64,000 bases of DNA from Oscillatoria nigro-viridis PCC 7112. GTDB lineage: Bacteria > Cyanobacteriota > Cyanobacteriia > Cyanobacteriales > Microcoleaceae. Shown one piece after another: positions 1 through 8,739 of the stretch. How positions within the stretch are numbered: the stretch's first letter is position 1; each line of letters starts with the position of its first letter. The notes under the pieces were generated by a model that was given only the letters and a program-made list of their open reading frames with translations, made no database searches and had not been told where the DNA came from. The position numbers and the translations under genes are program-made. Location of the stretch: contig NC_019730.1 in NCBI RefSeq assembly GCF_000317475.1, positions 186,001-250,000 of the forward strand, in the 5' to 3' direction.

Positions 1-278
1 TTCTCAGAAGGCTTTAGTTAATAGAACTTACGCAGTAATAGCCTAATTATGTCATTCTGAGTCCTTCAAGCAGTTTACCACGAGCGTAGCGAAGGTTCCG
101 CAAGTAATGCGAAGAATCTCAAACTCTTGCCACACCATTACAAAGCCTAAGCCCTGGTTAATTAGTTTTATGCGAGAATGCAAGCCACTTAATAATAGAT
201 CGTAAAACCGTTTGGCAATAAATCAAATAACTGTTTTTATTAAAAGGTTTTGATATTAAACGCGAGCGCGTTTGAGAG
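1..278. other. no gene seen; intergenic with repeat-like fragment
   Basis: No convincing coding sequence. Around 60-125 there is a GAGCGTAGCGAAGG-type fragment of the sort dispersed between genes in filamentous cyanobacteria. An AT-rich stretch precedes the first gene. No clear promoter is visible. Confidence 0.4.
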
Positions 279-824
279 ATGTTCCATTTGCCAAGTATAA
301 TCATGTACGAATCTCTTCAGCATTTTCTCACACTCACAATTGAAACTGTAGTAATTTTTGGGTACGGTGGCTTAATTCTTCACTATATCGCTACGCTGTT
401 AGCATCGAAGCAGATGAATTATTCTGAAAAAGTCTCCGCAGAACTTGCCCCAGATTTTGTGCCTCTTCTCAATGAAATTGCTTCCTTTCCTGCTGTTGCC
501 GAATGTGCAGCAACTCCAGAACCCACAGAAGAACAGCGCCTCACCTCTTCGCTACAAGTTAAAGCCGAATTTGCTTCTAATATTCAACTCGATACCGACA
601 CATTAAATCTACCCTTCATTCAAGTCGATAGCCTGAGTCTCCGACAATGCCGCACCGTTATTCGAGCGCTCAATTCCACTCTCCCACGAAGTGAGCATAT
701 TCGCCTGAAACTCAACAAAAAAGATGTGCCAGCAGATTCGTTAAAATTTCAAATTAAGAAGCACTTTGAGCATCGACCGCAGCAAGTTGTCTCCCTAATT
801 GAGCAAATTTTGAAAGCTAGTTAA
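279..824 (+). CDS. hypothetical protein with one N-terminal membrane segment
   Basis: Protein of 181 aa whose function I do not recognise. Residues about 20-42 are hydrophobic (VVIFGYGGLILHYIATLL) and look like one transmembrane anchor. An acidic, low-complexity linker follows (about 50-95), then a C-terminal block with RQCRTVIRAL and KKHFEHRPQQVVSLIEQIL that looks like a small helical domain. A second ATG at 303 is an equally possible start; neither has a strong ribosome site. It stands alone: the sequence downstream to 930 holds no gene. Confidence 0.55.
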   Translation: MFHLPSIIMYESLQHFLTLTIETVVIFGYGGLILHYIATLLASKQMNYSEKVSAELAPDFVPLLNEIASFPAVAECAATPEPTEEQRLTSSLQVKAEFASNIQLDTDTLNLPFIQVDSLSLRQCRTVIRALNSTLPRSEHIRLKLNKKDVPADSLKFQIKKHFEHRPQQVVSLIEQILKAS

Positions 825-933
825 AATGCTCGGAGAATCAACGACTAAATTAGTGTTCTTTTTCAAAAAAACTTCTGGTAACGAGTTGATAAAAAGTTTT
901 TTTGAATGAACCCTCCTTTTCCTGACCAAGCTA

Positions 934-1070
934 TTAGTTACTTTCTTCAGCGCCAAGGGGAATCAGACCCTTGCCAATCTGTTCGCTCAACTCGTTGAGA
1001 CTCAATCCCAGTTCAATGGCGATCGCACCGCACGAATTCTCTCCATCCCACCGACGTTACCTGGATATAA
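934..1070 (-). pseudogene. remnant of a ribbon-helix-helix-like small protein
   Basis: Minus-strand translation gives QVTSVGW, then after a frame change AIELGLSLNELSEQIGKGLIPL and a stop. This matches the centre and C-terminus of the intact small protein at 3404-3679 (QVTSAGWEGFRAIARERGLSLSELIEQIGR), so it is a frameshifted, 5'-truncated paralogue. In the pre-insertion arrangement it lay directly downstream of the Uma2 gene; the IS at 1079-2744 now separates them. Confidence 0.6.
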
Positions 1071-1078
1071 GCTAGATA

Positions 1079-2744
1079 GGGCTTACTGAATAAGTTAGGA
1101 AAAATCGCGATCGCAATTAATGGGCAATTCAAGCTCGGCAAAACATAACTTTTTGTTGACTATAACTTGCCCAGTTATAGCTTTTAATAATCATTGAACC
1201 ATAAATAGGTGTGATTTTTGGTTTTTGACATAAAAACACACAAAAAACCCGTCTTAACCAGGTAGCAAGGTTCATCACTAAAAAAGTAATAGCAATAGCT
1301 GTTTCCGAAGTATTATCAAGCTTTGCCATCACTCGATTCAAGCTAAATCTTCTTTTACCTTGTCCAAATTTGCCCTCAATAGAGTTACGAATTCTTTCAT
1401 CTTCCCAGGCTTGTTTCTTGGTTTCCTTACTAACAATTGCTGGTGGCCTTCCTAAAGGGGGGCCACTAATTCTAATTCCTCTTTCTTTACACCAGGCTCG
1501 ATTTTCCCTGGTTCGATAAATGCGATCGGCATGGACTGATTCTGGATAGCATCCTGTGTAAATTTTAAATGCTTCAAATGAGTGCTTTTAAGTCTCCTGA
1601 TTCGTTAAAGTTATCCCAACTTATCCGGTCTAAAAATACATATCCTTCACTGCAACTCGCTGACAGTTTAGCTCCAAACTCTACGGGTTTTCCTGCTTTT
1701 CCTCTAACAATGGGACGGATGTGCGGTTGGCTTAAACTTACCCCAACTGTCCGATATACTCTGTTTTTTATTTTCCAATAACCAGAGTTGTTGGCGATAG
1801 ACTTCTGTGAGAACTAGCAAGGTTTTATATTGCTTTTTGGTCAAACTTTGTAGGGTGGCACCTGATTCGATTAGCTGTTCAATATTAGCGAGGTTTCTTT
1901 TGATATATTGCAGTTGTTTTTTAAGGGCTTGGATTTTTTTGTTTCGTTTAGGTCGTCGTTGTTTTGCTACTGCTAAGTAGTCTTTCCTGGCTATTTTCCG
2001 GTAGGTTCTGGGTTTTTTATTGATTTTTACTTTGAGGGATTTATAGAGAATATCGATGATTTTTTCGGTATGAACTCTGGCTCGGTTTAATAGCCCTAAG
2101 TCGGTGGGATAGCTAATATCTGCTGGAGCACAGGTCGCATCTATGACTAATTTTCCTTGATTGGTTAATTCATTTTTTGCGTCCGAATCCTTTTTTTTCG
2201 GGCGGTTTTGGGGTGGTTTCGCGCATTTTTTCCACCATCCGTTCGTTCACTTTCTTGATTAAGTTTGCACTGATTCGCTGCCGAAAGTGGACTAATAATG
2301 ATGGATCAAATGGGGGTTCATTACTGTATGTTGATTGACCTATAAAGTATTGCAGGTATGGGTTTTCTCGGATCTGTTCTACTGTTTCTATGTCGCTGAT
2401 TCCCAGCTTTTCTTTGATAATTAATGCCCCTAATGCCATCCTAAATGATGCAAGCGGGTGCTCCCATTTCGGTCGGAAAATTTGCAGCATATTCTGATTC
2501 AAATTCTAACCAAGGAATTAGTTGGGTCATTTTTACCCAACGGTTATCTTCTGACAATCTTCCTTCAAAGGGGAGTTCAAAGTCGGATGGGGAGCTTGGG
2601 GCAAGCTCAGCTTTTCTATACACGATCGCAGGTGGTGATGCACGGGTTTTGACTGATTATACCTGTTTTTCACGGCGACCCTTACTACTTTTTTGTTCGG
2701 AAAACCCATACACTGTTTACTTTTCTCACTGATTCAGCAAGCCC
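1079..2744. mobile_element. IS1182/IS5-like insertion sequence with TAGATA duplication
   Basis: The ends form an imperfect inverted repeat: GGGCTTACTGAATAAGTTAG at 1079 and, on the other strand from 2744, GGGCTTGCTGAATCAGTGAG. Both ends are flanked by TAGATA (1073-1078 and 2745-2750), read as a 6-bp target duplication. The length of 1,666 bp fits the family. The only gene inside is a decayed transposase. The insertion point is the stop codon of the Uma2 gene, and the duplication keeps that TAG stop intact. Confidence 0.8.
1129..2623 (-). pseudogene. IS1182/IS5-family transposase, multiply frameshifted
   Basis: The N-terminus (MYRKAELAPSSPSDFELPF) and the DUF772-like segment (MALGALIIKEKLGISDIETVEQ, PPFDPSLLVHFRQRI) are both visible but lie in different frames, joined near 2455. 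Further pieces follow: LVIDATCAPADISYPTDL with the first catalytic Asp, then RTYRKIARKDYLAVAK. The 3' half is broken by several stops. The last piece (FSLNRVMAKLDNTSETAIA, 1129-1341) is the usual C-terminus. The parts together span about the normal length of some 480 codons, so the gene is complete in extent but dead. Confidence 0.85.
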
Positions 2745-3364
2745 TAGATAGCAGCATATCTGCCTGCCGCGAAGATTTGTTGCGCTGTTAATTGCAAGTC
2801 GGGAAAGATTGAGGAAATAAGTAGATCGTCATTTTGAAACAACTGTTTTTGATACTCGTCTTCTCGCAGCGTACAAATAGTAACTGTCGGTTGTCTGGGT
2901 TTGCCAATATATTCTCTGCCACCAATGCCCAGACAGTCAACAATCCAATACTCAGGCACTCCTAGTATGGCGTAATCTTCAACTTTGCGAGCGTAATCGT
3001 TCTGCCAGTTGGTGCTAACGACTTCAGCAATCAGTTTAATAGAAGAACCTGATGTAATTACAGGTTTTTGTTGCCACAAAGGTTCATTAATTAGTCGAGT
3101 TTGGTCTAATACAAGCACATCGGGGCGAAAGGCTGTTGCTGTTCCTAATAGTTTGATGAGACAGCGAGGGGGGATAAGGTAGGGTAGATCCAGGCGGTCA
3201 ATTTCTACATTCAGTTTTCGTCCCAGAAAACCGGATACTTGTTCGTGCGGCCCTGTTGGTTCCATTTCGGTTAATTCACCATCAATCAGTTCGTAGCAAT
3301 CGCTGTCGCCGTAGTTTGTAATAAATTCATCAACAGTTATAAGTTTTGGAGGTGATTGAACCAT
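2744..3364 (-). CDS. Uma2-family putative restriction endonuclease
   Basis: Protein of 206 aa of the Uma2 (DUF820) family, a PD-(D/E)XK nuclease fold that is much expanded in cyanobacteria; no substrate is established. Visible landmarks are an N-terminal TVDEFITNYGDSDCYELIDGEL, the FRPDVLVLD acidic motif, LIAEVVSTNWQNDYARK with E and K of the nuclease core, and PEYWIVD. Length is normal. It lies 39 bp downstream of the ribbon-helix-helix gene on the same strand, so the two probably form one transcript. An IS sits exactly at its stop codon without altering the protein. Confidence 0.85.
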   Translation of the reverse strand: MVQSPPKLITVDEFITNYGDSDCYELIDGELTEMEPTGPHEQVSGFLGRKLNVEIDRLDLPYLIPPRCLIKLLGTATAFRPDVLVLDQTRLINEPLWQQKPVITSGSSIKLIAEVVSTNWQNDYARKVEDYAILGVPEYWIVDCLGIGGREYIGKPRQPTVTICTLREDEYQKQLFQNDDLLISSIFPDLQLTAQQIFAAGRYAAI

Positions 3365-3403
3365 TGTGTTTATTCCTCATCCGACGGCAATGTACGTCTT
3401 TAT

Positions 3404-3679
3404 TCAAAGCCTCGCCATACCTGAAAGATTGGCTGTGGGTTGTTTGCGACTTTGTTCCTCGGCGTCAGTCAAAGTAATCTTGCGCCTGCCAATCTGTTCG
3501 ATCAACTCGCTCAAACTCAATCCGCGCTCTCTAGCAATAGCGCGAAAACCTTCCCACCCCGCAGATGTTACCTGAATGTTCCTTTGCTTTTTTGGCTCCT
3601 CATATCGAGGTTCGCCTCCGCCTAACTTTAAATTAGCTAGAGAGTTGGGGTGGAGCTGCGTTCCTTTGCTTGGGGGCAT
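3404..3679 (-). CDS. small ribbon-helix-helix-like protein upstream of Uma2
   Basis: Protein of 91 aa with a basic N-terminus, a central strand-helix-helix segment (RNIQVTSAGWEGFRAIARER, then LSLSELIEQIGRRK) typical of small DNA-binding MetJ/Arc or CopG-like proteins, and a polar tail. I infer autoregulation or an antitoxin-like role from the size and the paired position before the nuclease-fold gene. A frameshifted paralogue lies at 934-1070. The family assignment rests on pattern only. Confidence 0.6.
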   Translation of the reverse strand: MPPSKGTQLHPNSLANLKLGGGEPRYEEPKKQRNIQVTSAGWEGFRAIARERGLSLSELIEQIGRRKITLTDAEEQSRKQPTANLSGMARL

Positions 3680-3850
3680 TTTGCAACATTATCCTTTCGA
3701 CTTTTTTCTTTATTATCCCACATTACGAGCAAATTTCCGTGGTACTATAGGTAATATGGAATCAACCTATACGAGTCAACTTCTTCAATCTGGTGTCTAG
3801 CTTTGGGGCTGGCAAGTCAGGGGTTGACTTATCTCAGGAGGCACTAGGAA

Positions 3851-4939
3851 ATGCACCCAACTCAGGAGACACCGGGCAGCGAGCAGCGTCAACCTTTAGT
3901 AGTTTTGCGAGGCTCAACCCGAAAGCACCACCACACTGTTGCAGACTCCCTGCGGATTGACCCAGATTTCCAAACGCTCATCCCTCCTTTGAGTGCGAGC
4001 GAGTTTGCTACCTTAGAAGCCAGCATTCAAGAGAAAGGGTGTCGGGACCCTTTGGTGGTTTGGGCTGAGGAAAAAATTCTCATCGACGGTCACAACCGCT
4101 ATGCTATTTGTACGGCGCACGGCATCCCCTACCAAACTGTAGAGATGTCTTTCGACAGCCCTAACACCGTCAAAGTTTGGATGCTCCTCAATCAACTGGG
4201 CCGCCGCAATCTCACGTCTGAGTCAGTCAGCTATTTGCGCGGCACTTGGTACGAACTCACCAAACAGTCCCGCGGCGGAGACAGAAAATCAAGTGGTCAT
4301 TTTGACCACTTGAAAACAGAGACAAAGTTGGGGGCACAGTTCAAGGCATCCCCAAAAACAATTCGCAGAGACGCTCAGTTTGCTAAAGCAGTAGACACCC
4401 TGAGTTCTATTGGAGGAGAGGATATGAAGTGGAAAATACTGAATCGCTCTGCGGGGATGACCAAGAAGCAGGTCATCGCTTTGGCGATTGATGCTCGCAG
4501 CCGTCCGGCTAAGGTTGCCAAAACTTTACAGGGGCGCGACCAAAAAGTAAAGCTTGAAGGTGAACTTACCATCGCTCATCACCTGACGCTCAAAATTGGT
4601 TCCTTAGTAGAAGTGTACGCGCCCGATCGCCAGGACGTTAACGGTCGGTTGGGGCGCATTCAGTCAGTGGGCGAGAAAACGGCTACCGTGTGGATGCGGC
4701 ACATCCCTACTCTTGCCATGAATTTGCATACCTTCAAACACTCAGCTCTCACCGCCCGGCCGCTCGAAAATCAACCCGGACTTCAAGAAATTTGCGATCG
4801 CACTGGCCGACTTCACCAATTAGGCAATCTAGATCCGTTTGAAGTAGAAATCCTGAACTTGTTAGAAAGAGCAACGGTTCTTACTCCCACCGAATTGCAG
4901 TATTTAGAACTGATTGAGAACAGACACAAGCTTGATTGA
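3851..4939 (+). CDS. ParB N-terminal domain plasmid-type protein
   Basis: Protein of 362 aa. Residues about 25-120 form a ParB/Srx-type domain (LSASEFATLEASIQEKGCRD, then ILIDGHNRYAICTAHGIPYQ); the DGHNRY box is the signature of that fold. The middle (120-200) is a helix-turn-helix region rich in basic residues. The C-terminal part holds an SH3-like LKIGSLVEVYAPDRQDVNGR segment. Such proteins are common on cyanobacterial plasmids, where partition or replication roles are presumed. A ribosome site (AGGAGG) lies at 3836-3841, 9 bp before the ATG. A 5'-truncated copy of the C-terminal half lies at 8740-9213. Confidence 0.75.
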   Translation: MHPTQETPGSEQRQPLVVLRGSTRKHHHTVADSLRIDPDFQTLIPPLSASEFATLEASIQEKGCRDPLVVWAEEKILIDGHNRYAICTAHGIPYQTVEMSFDSPNTVKVWMLLNQLGRRNLTSESVSYLRGTWYELTKQSRGGDRKSSGHFDHLKTETKLGAQFKASPKTIRRDAQFAKAVDTLSSIGGEDMKWKILNRSAGMTKKQVIALAIDARSRPAKVAKTLQGRDQKVKLEGELTIAHHLTLKIGSLVEVYAPDRQDVNGRLGRIQSVGEKTATVWMRHIPTLAMNLHTFKHSALTARPLENQPGLQEICDRTGRLHQLGNLDPFEVEILNLLERATVLTPTELQYLELIENRHKLD

Positions 4940-4944
4940 GTGCC

Positions 4945-5236
4945 TCATGGTGTTGCTGAATCAAATATTCGGGGAGATTTGCAGGCGGGGCTTCGTCGTC
5001 GTAATAGTAGATAAATAGACAACCGATGATGCTGTCGCTGTGTTCTAATAACCAGCAGAAAGAAAGGGGTTTTTTGATTTAATTGATGACGTATTTTTCA
5101 AAGTCAAAGTTAGGTTTGACTAGCATTGAGGGGGCGAGATCCTTTGCGTTCAGCAGCGAATGCTTGCCAGAGGGGGGCGAGATCCTTTGCGTCGGTTGCG
5201 GTGGCTAGACGGTGGCTGTAAGGGGCGATCTGGCGA
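4945..5236 (-). pseudogene. decayed GNAT-type N-acetyltransferase
   Basis: Minus-strand reading gives YSHRLATATDAKDLAPLWQ, then after a frame change SMLVKPNFDFEKYVIN, a TAA stop, and IKKPLSFCWLLEHSDSIIGC plus LFIYYYDDEAPPANLPEYL. The order and character match small GNAT acetyltransferases (N-terminal R-A-T-x-x-D, then a CoA-side strand). At least one frameshift and one in-frame stop are present. The frame change coincides with a 19-bp direct repeat (5131-5149 and 5174-5192). The remnant faces the ParB-like gene, tail to tail. Confidence 0.6.
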
Positions 5237-5390
5237 TCGGCATAGTTGTGGCTGTCATAGTTTTTGGGGAGTGAATTTGCTCCGAAGGTGAAAGCCTTCT
5301 ATTGTGTATTGGGATTTCGCGGGGTATTTTTACGCAAAATCGGAGTTTTTATAATAAAAGTTAATATATAGGACTCAAAGAGGGAGGCCC

Positions 5391-5455
5391 AGAAACCGGG
5401 TTTTTTACGAAAATACTGAATCGCAGTGTTGAATCTGCTGAAAAACCCGGTTTCT
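5391..5455. repeat. AGAAACCGGGTTTTT palindromic repeat
   Basis: A perfect 15-bp inverted repeat, AGAAACCGGGTTTTT (5391-5405) and AAAAACCCGGTTTCT (5441-5455), separated by 35 bp. It sits just downstream of the HEPN/MNT operon and could act as its transcription terminator, since the stem is followed by a T-rich run on either strand. I associate this word with interspersed repeats of Oscillatoria/Microcoleus genomes. Confidence 0.75.
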
Positions 5456-5498
5456 TTAGTTGGCGGGTGCAGGAGTGGAAAGCAGGCTATCTACTCAA

Positions 5499-5894
5499 TC
5501 AAGGAGAGGATGGAGGAATAGAATCAATATTTGCCAAAGCAAAGTTGAGCATTTCTTCTGCCCGATCTATTGTTTGCACTGCGTCTGTTTGTGAGATTTG
5601 TATATCAGCGTTATAGTCAGCTTCTAATCGAGTTTTTTGGGCATCTATTAGGTAACGATGGAACTGCACCGGAACGCGGCCCGAACGAGCAAATTTTTGA
5701 CCGAAACCGGCGATGACAGCGGAGTGGCGAGAATAAGATAATTTCTCTGACTCTAAAAATGCAGTGACTATGTAAAACATCACATAATAAGCGCGGGAAG
5801 CGGCAGAATCAAAAAAGCCTTGCTCACATAAAACCCGTGCAGCCTGCAAAGTTCTATCAGCTTTATCAAGTAACCTTTGTTGCTCTGGGTTCAT
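5499..5894 (-). CDS. HEPN domain protein of a HEPN/MNT pair
   Basis: Protein of 131 aa of the small HEPN family (PF05168 type). Visible are an N-terminal helix (LLDKADRTLQAARVLCEQGFF), the ASRAYYVMFYIVTAFLESE helix, LSYSRHSAVIAGFGQKF and RLEADYN. These match the usual order of the four helices. HEPN proteins of this layout act as RNase toxins or nucleotide-transfer targets with an adjacent MNT enzyme. It overlaps the upstream nucleotidyltransferase by 4 bp (ATGA), so the two are translationally coupled. Confidence 0.85.
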   Translation of the reverse strand: MNPEQQRLLDKADRTLQAARVLCEQGFFDSAASRAYYVMFYIVTAFLESEKLSYSRHSAVIAGFGQKFARSGRVPVQFHRYLIDAQKTRLEADYNADIQISQTDAVQTIDRAEEMLNFALANIDSIPPSSP

Positions 5895-6226
5895 ATTGGG
5901 ACTCCTTCGCGACGGATATTGCGAAAGAAACCGCTTTCATACTCTTGGTACTTCTGAAGTGTGGCAAACATACAGCTAATCACGACGGTATGTTCTAAGC
6001 ATATATCGGCAATCAAAACAGAAATACGCTCGCTTTCTTGGGAGTAATTGAAGGGTTGTTTGAGAAGGATTAATATATCAATATCGGAGTCCGGTCTAGC
6101 ATCGCCTCTGGCTTGGGAACCATAGAGAATGATTCGGATTAACTGTTCGCCATAAAGATTTTCTAATCCCTGGCGGATTTGGGCAATAATTTCTTTGAGT
6201 TGAACATTGATCGTTGAAGTTGGCAT
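5891..6226 (-). CDS. MNT-type nucleotidyltransferase, antitoxin partner of HEPN
   Basis: Protein of 111 aa with the minimal nucleotidyltransferase core: IILYGSQARGDARPDSDIDILI carries the GSxxRGxxxxxSDxDL signature with both metal-binding aspartates. In HEPN/MNT modules the MNT protein is the antitoxin, in studied cases by adenylylating the HEPN toxin. It is first in the two-gene operon and its stop overlaps the HEPN start. The ATG at 6226 is the natural start, with AT-rich promoter-like sequence upstream. Confidence 0.85.
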   Translation of the reverse strand: MPTSTINVQLKEIIAQIRQGLENLYGEQLIRIILYGSQARGDARPDSDIDILILLKQPFNYSQESERISVLIADICLEHTVVISCMFATLQKYQEYESGFFRNIRREGVPI

Positions 6227-6310
6227 AGTTGTTTATAAGCCAATCGATGATTTTTTTAGCTAAGATGTTGGCAATATACCAATTATAGCTTGTAAAAGTA
6301 TAGTCATCTA

Positions 6311-7609
6311 TTACATGACATGGGAGGCATCAAGTCCCTCCCCTTTCTTTTTTACTTCAAGCGGATTAACCCGCCTCGGCTGAACTACGCAGCTCTCTAT
6401 CCCATCGCTAAAAGCATTTGGGACTGCTTTTCTCAAGATATTATAAGATCCATTAACATCAGCGTTAATTAATCGACCGCTCGATGTTTTGTACAATCCT
6501 CTCTTAATTCGTTTACCGCAAAACTTGACACGATCGGCATCATTCTCCCCGCAAACAGGAATCGGGTCTAAATTCAGGAAACTGGATCTAGAAGTATACG
6601 ATTCTTCCTGCACCATCACTCTTATTCCCACCAATGCAGCCTTATATTCCAACATCTCAATCAATCGAGCATGAGGAACTGTTACGAAGTTCTGATTAGT
6701 TTGTTTCCCTAAATTTATCTCGTTTTTCCATTGTACATTTTTACCAATTACCAGAGTTCCCATCTTTCGTTCTCTTAAAATATTAATGATGTCACGACTG
6801 GCATGGTGTAAGTAATTATCGATTTTCTGGTTTCGACAACGAGTTAGGCGTTGAATCCGTGATGAAGTTTTACGCAGACCTTTTAACTGAGATTGTAACT
6901 GTGCTTTACGTTTGTTGTAGAATTGATTAATTGATTTCAATGGTCGCCCGTTAATCAGCAGAGGGGTAAAGCCCGGCTGATTTGAAGTTAACGCCATTAA
7001 ATTATTCAATCCTAAATCAATACTAGCTATTAATTCTTTTTGGTTTTCATCCACGGTGGACTCCGGTTCACTTCGACTACGCTCAGCACAGGCATTGTAA
7101 ATTACCTCAATTACATAGCAATCGCATTTGGGAATCAATCTAACTTGACAAATCTGCTCTTGTTCTATCTTAGTTTTAATTAAAATATTAGTCCCGGAAA
7201 GCTTGATAATTCCTTTCTTTAGTTGCTGGCGACTAATCGCCTGAATTGTATAGACGAGAATATTCCGACCCTTGACTTTATCTTTGTACTTTGGTAATTT
7301 CGGGCGACCCGTGAATTTCGTGGGTTCTCTTTTGTAAGCTTTGACTGCTTCAAAAAAAGACTTCCAATTCTTGTCCAATATCATTAATATTTGTTGACTT
7401 ACCTTGGCTGGTAATTCCTTATATGCTTGATGAGACTTCATTAAATGGTTCATTTCGTTGTAATTTATATAACCCCATCCATAGACAAAACTCTGACGAA
7501 TAATGTAGTTAGCGGCGTTGTACAAATTTTTCGATTTAAAGGCTAATCCGTCTATTTCAACAAAACGATTTTCGGTGGATTTAATGATGTGTCTCTCTGC
7601 TAGTTGCAT
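6311..7609 (-). CDS. tnpB: TnpB/OrfB-type RNA-guided nuclease, IS605-family, stand-alone
   Basis: Protein of 432 aa with the TnpB layout: N-terminal helical domain, RuvC-I motif IASIDLGLNNLMAL (Asp), RuvC-II region GTLVIGKNVQWKNE, and RuvC-III INADVNGSYNILRKAVP (Asp). The zinc-finger loop is replaced by PVCGENDADRVKFCGKRIKRG, as in the TnpB subgroup without a full four-Cys finger. TnpB enzymes cut DNA guided by an RNA from the element's right end. No TnpA lies nearby, so it would need a helper for transposition. Positions 7070-7098 carry an in-frame insert reading ACAERSRSEP. A guide RNA would be expected over the 3' end and just beyond (about 6240-6400). Confidence 0.85.
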   Translation of the reverse strand: MQLAERHIIKSTENRFVEIDGLAFKSKNLYNAANYIIRQSFVYGWGYINYNEMNHLMKSHQAYKELPAKVSQQILMILDKNWKSFFEAVKAYKREPTKFTGRPKLPKYKDKVKGRNILVYTIQAISRQQLKKGIIKLSGTNILIKTKIEQEQICQVRLIPKCDCYVIEVIYNACAERSRSEPESTVDENQKELIASIDLGLNNLMALTSNQPGFTPLLINGRPLKSINQFYNKRKAQLQSQLKGLRKTSSRIQRLTRCRNQKIDNYLHHASRDIINILRERKMGTLVIGKNVQWKNEINLGKQTNQNFVTVPHARLIEMLEYKAALVGIRVMVQEESYTSRSSFLNLDPIPVCGENDADRVKFCGKRIKRGLYKTSSGRLINADVNGSYNILRKAVPNAFSDGIESCVVQPRRVNPLEVKKKGEGLDASHVM

Positions 7610-7660
7610 TCAGACTCTCCATTTTTTAACGATCACAATAATTCTATCAGTTGACCCTTA

Positions 7661-8677
7661 CAGCACTTCCGGGTGTTATGAGGTACAATAAGAATAGATT
7701 TAAAAAATACACCAATGAAAGCATATTCAGTAGATTTGCGGACAAAAATAGTAGCAGCCCATCAAGATCAGAAGCTGTCGATCAGAAAAACAGCAGCGAT
7801 ATTTTCCGTCAGTAAAAGTTTAGTTCAAAAACTGGTCAAGCAACAAAAAATAGAGGGGAATTTACAGCCGAAACGAGAGTGGAAAACCGAGATATAGTCA
7901 TTTGAATAATTCCACAGCTTCTTTGAGAGAAATAGTGGCAGCACATCCCGATGCAACCTTACTAGAATTGTGTGAGTTATTTGCTCAGAAGACGGGAAAT
8001 TGGGTGGGTAGAACAGCCATGTGTAACGCCTTACAAAAGTTAGGATTAAATCGTAAAAAAAAACAGTTAGGAGTAGCCAAGCAGGCACTGAAAGAGTCAT
8101 GAAATTAAGGTTAGAGTATTGGGAAAAAGTCAAGCATATCGACCCCAAAAATCTAGTCTTTTTAGATGAGACTGGAGTATTGCTAGGTTTAACCAGAACT
8201 CATGCACGTTCCCAACGAGGCACGAGAGCCTATGCGGTCAAACCTTTTTATCGAGGCAAGAAAGTCACAGTAATTGGTGCAATTAGTCTCACGGAAGTAG
8301 TGGCATTAATGACCATAGACAACTCGATGGATAGCCAAGCATTTGAGGTGTTTATCGACAAATGCTTAGTGCCACAATTGTGGTCGGGAGCAGTAGTAGT
8401 GATGGATAACTTACCAGCGCATAAAGTAGATTCAATTAAGCCTATGATTGAAGCGGTGGGTGCTTCTATCTTGTGTTTGTCCCCATACTCTCCTGATTTT
8501 AATCCAATTGAATTATGGTGGTCGCAACTCAAATCTTTATTGCGACAGTTTTCACCAACCACCACTCAAATGGTTGATACGATAATTGCTGTGGCTCTTG
8601 ACTTAATTAATCCGAAACATCTCAAAAACTGGTTTACTAATTGCTGCTACTGTACCTCATAACATCCGGAAGTGCTG
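7661..8677. mobile_element. IS630-family insertion sequence, 26-bp inverted ends, TA target
   Basis: Ends are CAGCACTTCCGGGTGTTATG at 7661 and, on the opposite strand from 8677, CAGCACTTCCGGATGTTATG. The full 26-bp repeats differ at one base. Both ends abut TA (7659-7660, 8678-8679), the family's target. The length of 1,017 bp is normal. To the right, a truncated ParB-like copy begins within about 70 bp; to the left, the TnpB gene starts about 50 bp away, so the IS lies between two mobile or duplicated segments. Confidence 0.92.
7715..8662 (+). pseudogene. IS630-family transposase, one indel plus an A9 frame switch
   Basis: The reading frame changes twice. The N-terminal helix-turn-helix (YSVDLRTKIVAAHQDQKLSI, 7715-7880) shifts near 7880 into GKPRYSHLNNSTASLREIVA, so one base was gained or lost. 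At the run of nine A (8055-8063) the frame shifts by -1 into KTVRSSQAGTERVMKLRLEYW and then the DDE core: VFLDETG, VVMDNLPAHK and SPDFNPIELWW. The A9 switch may be a natural slippage site, as many IS630 elements encode two overlapping frames. The upstream indel probably inactivates this copy. Confidence 0.88.
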
Positions 8678-8739
8678 TATGACTATATGATACTACCATT
8701 GTTTACTACTGCTTACAAACTTAATAAAGTTTTATAATA

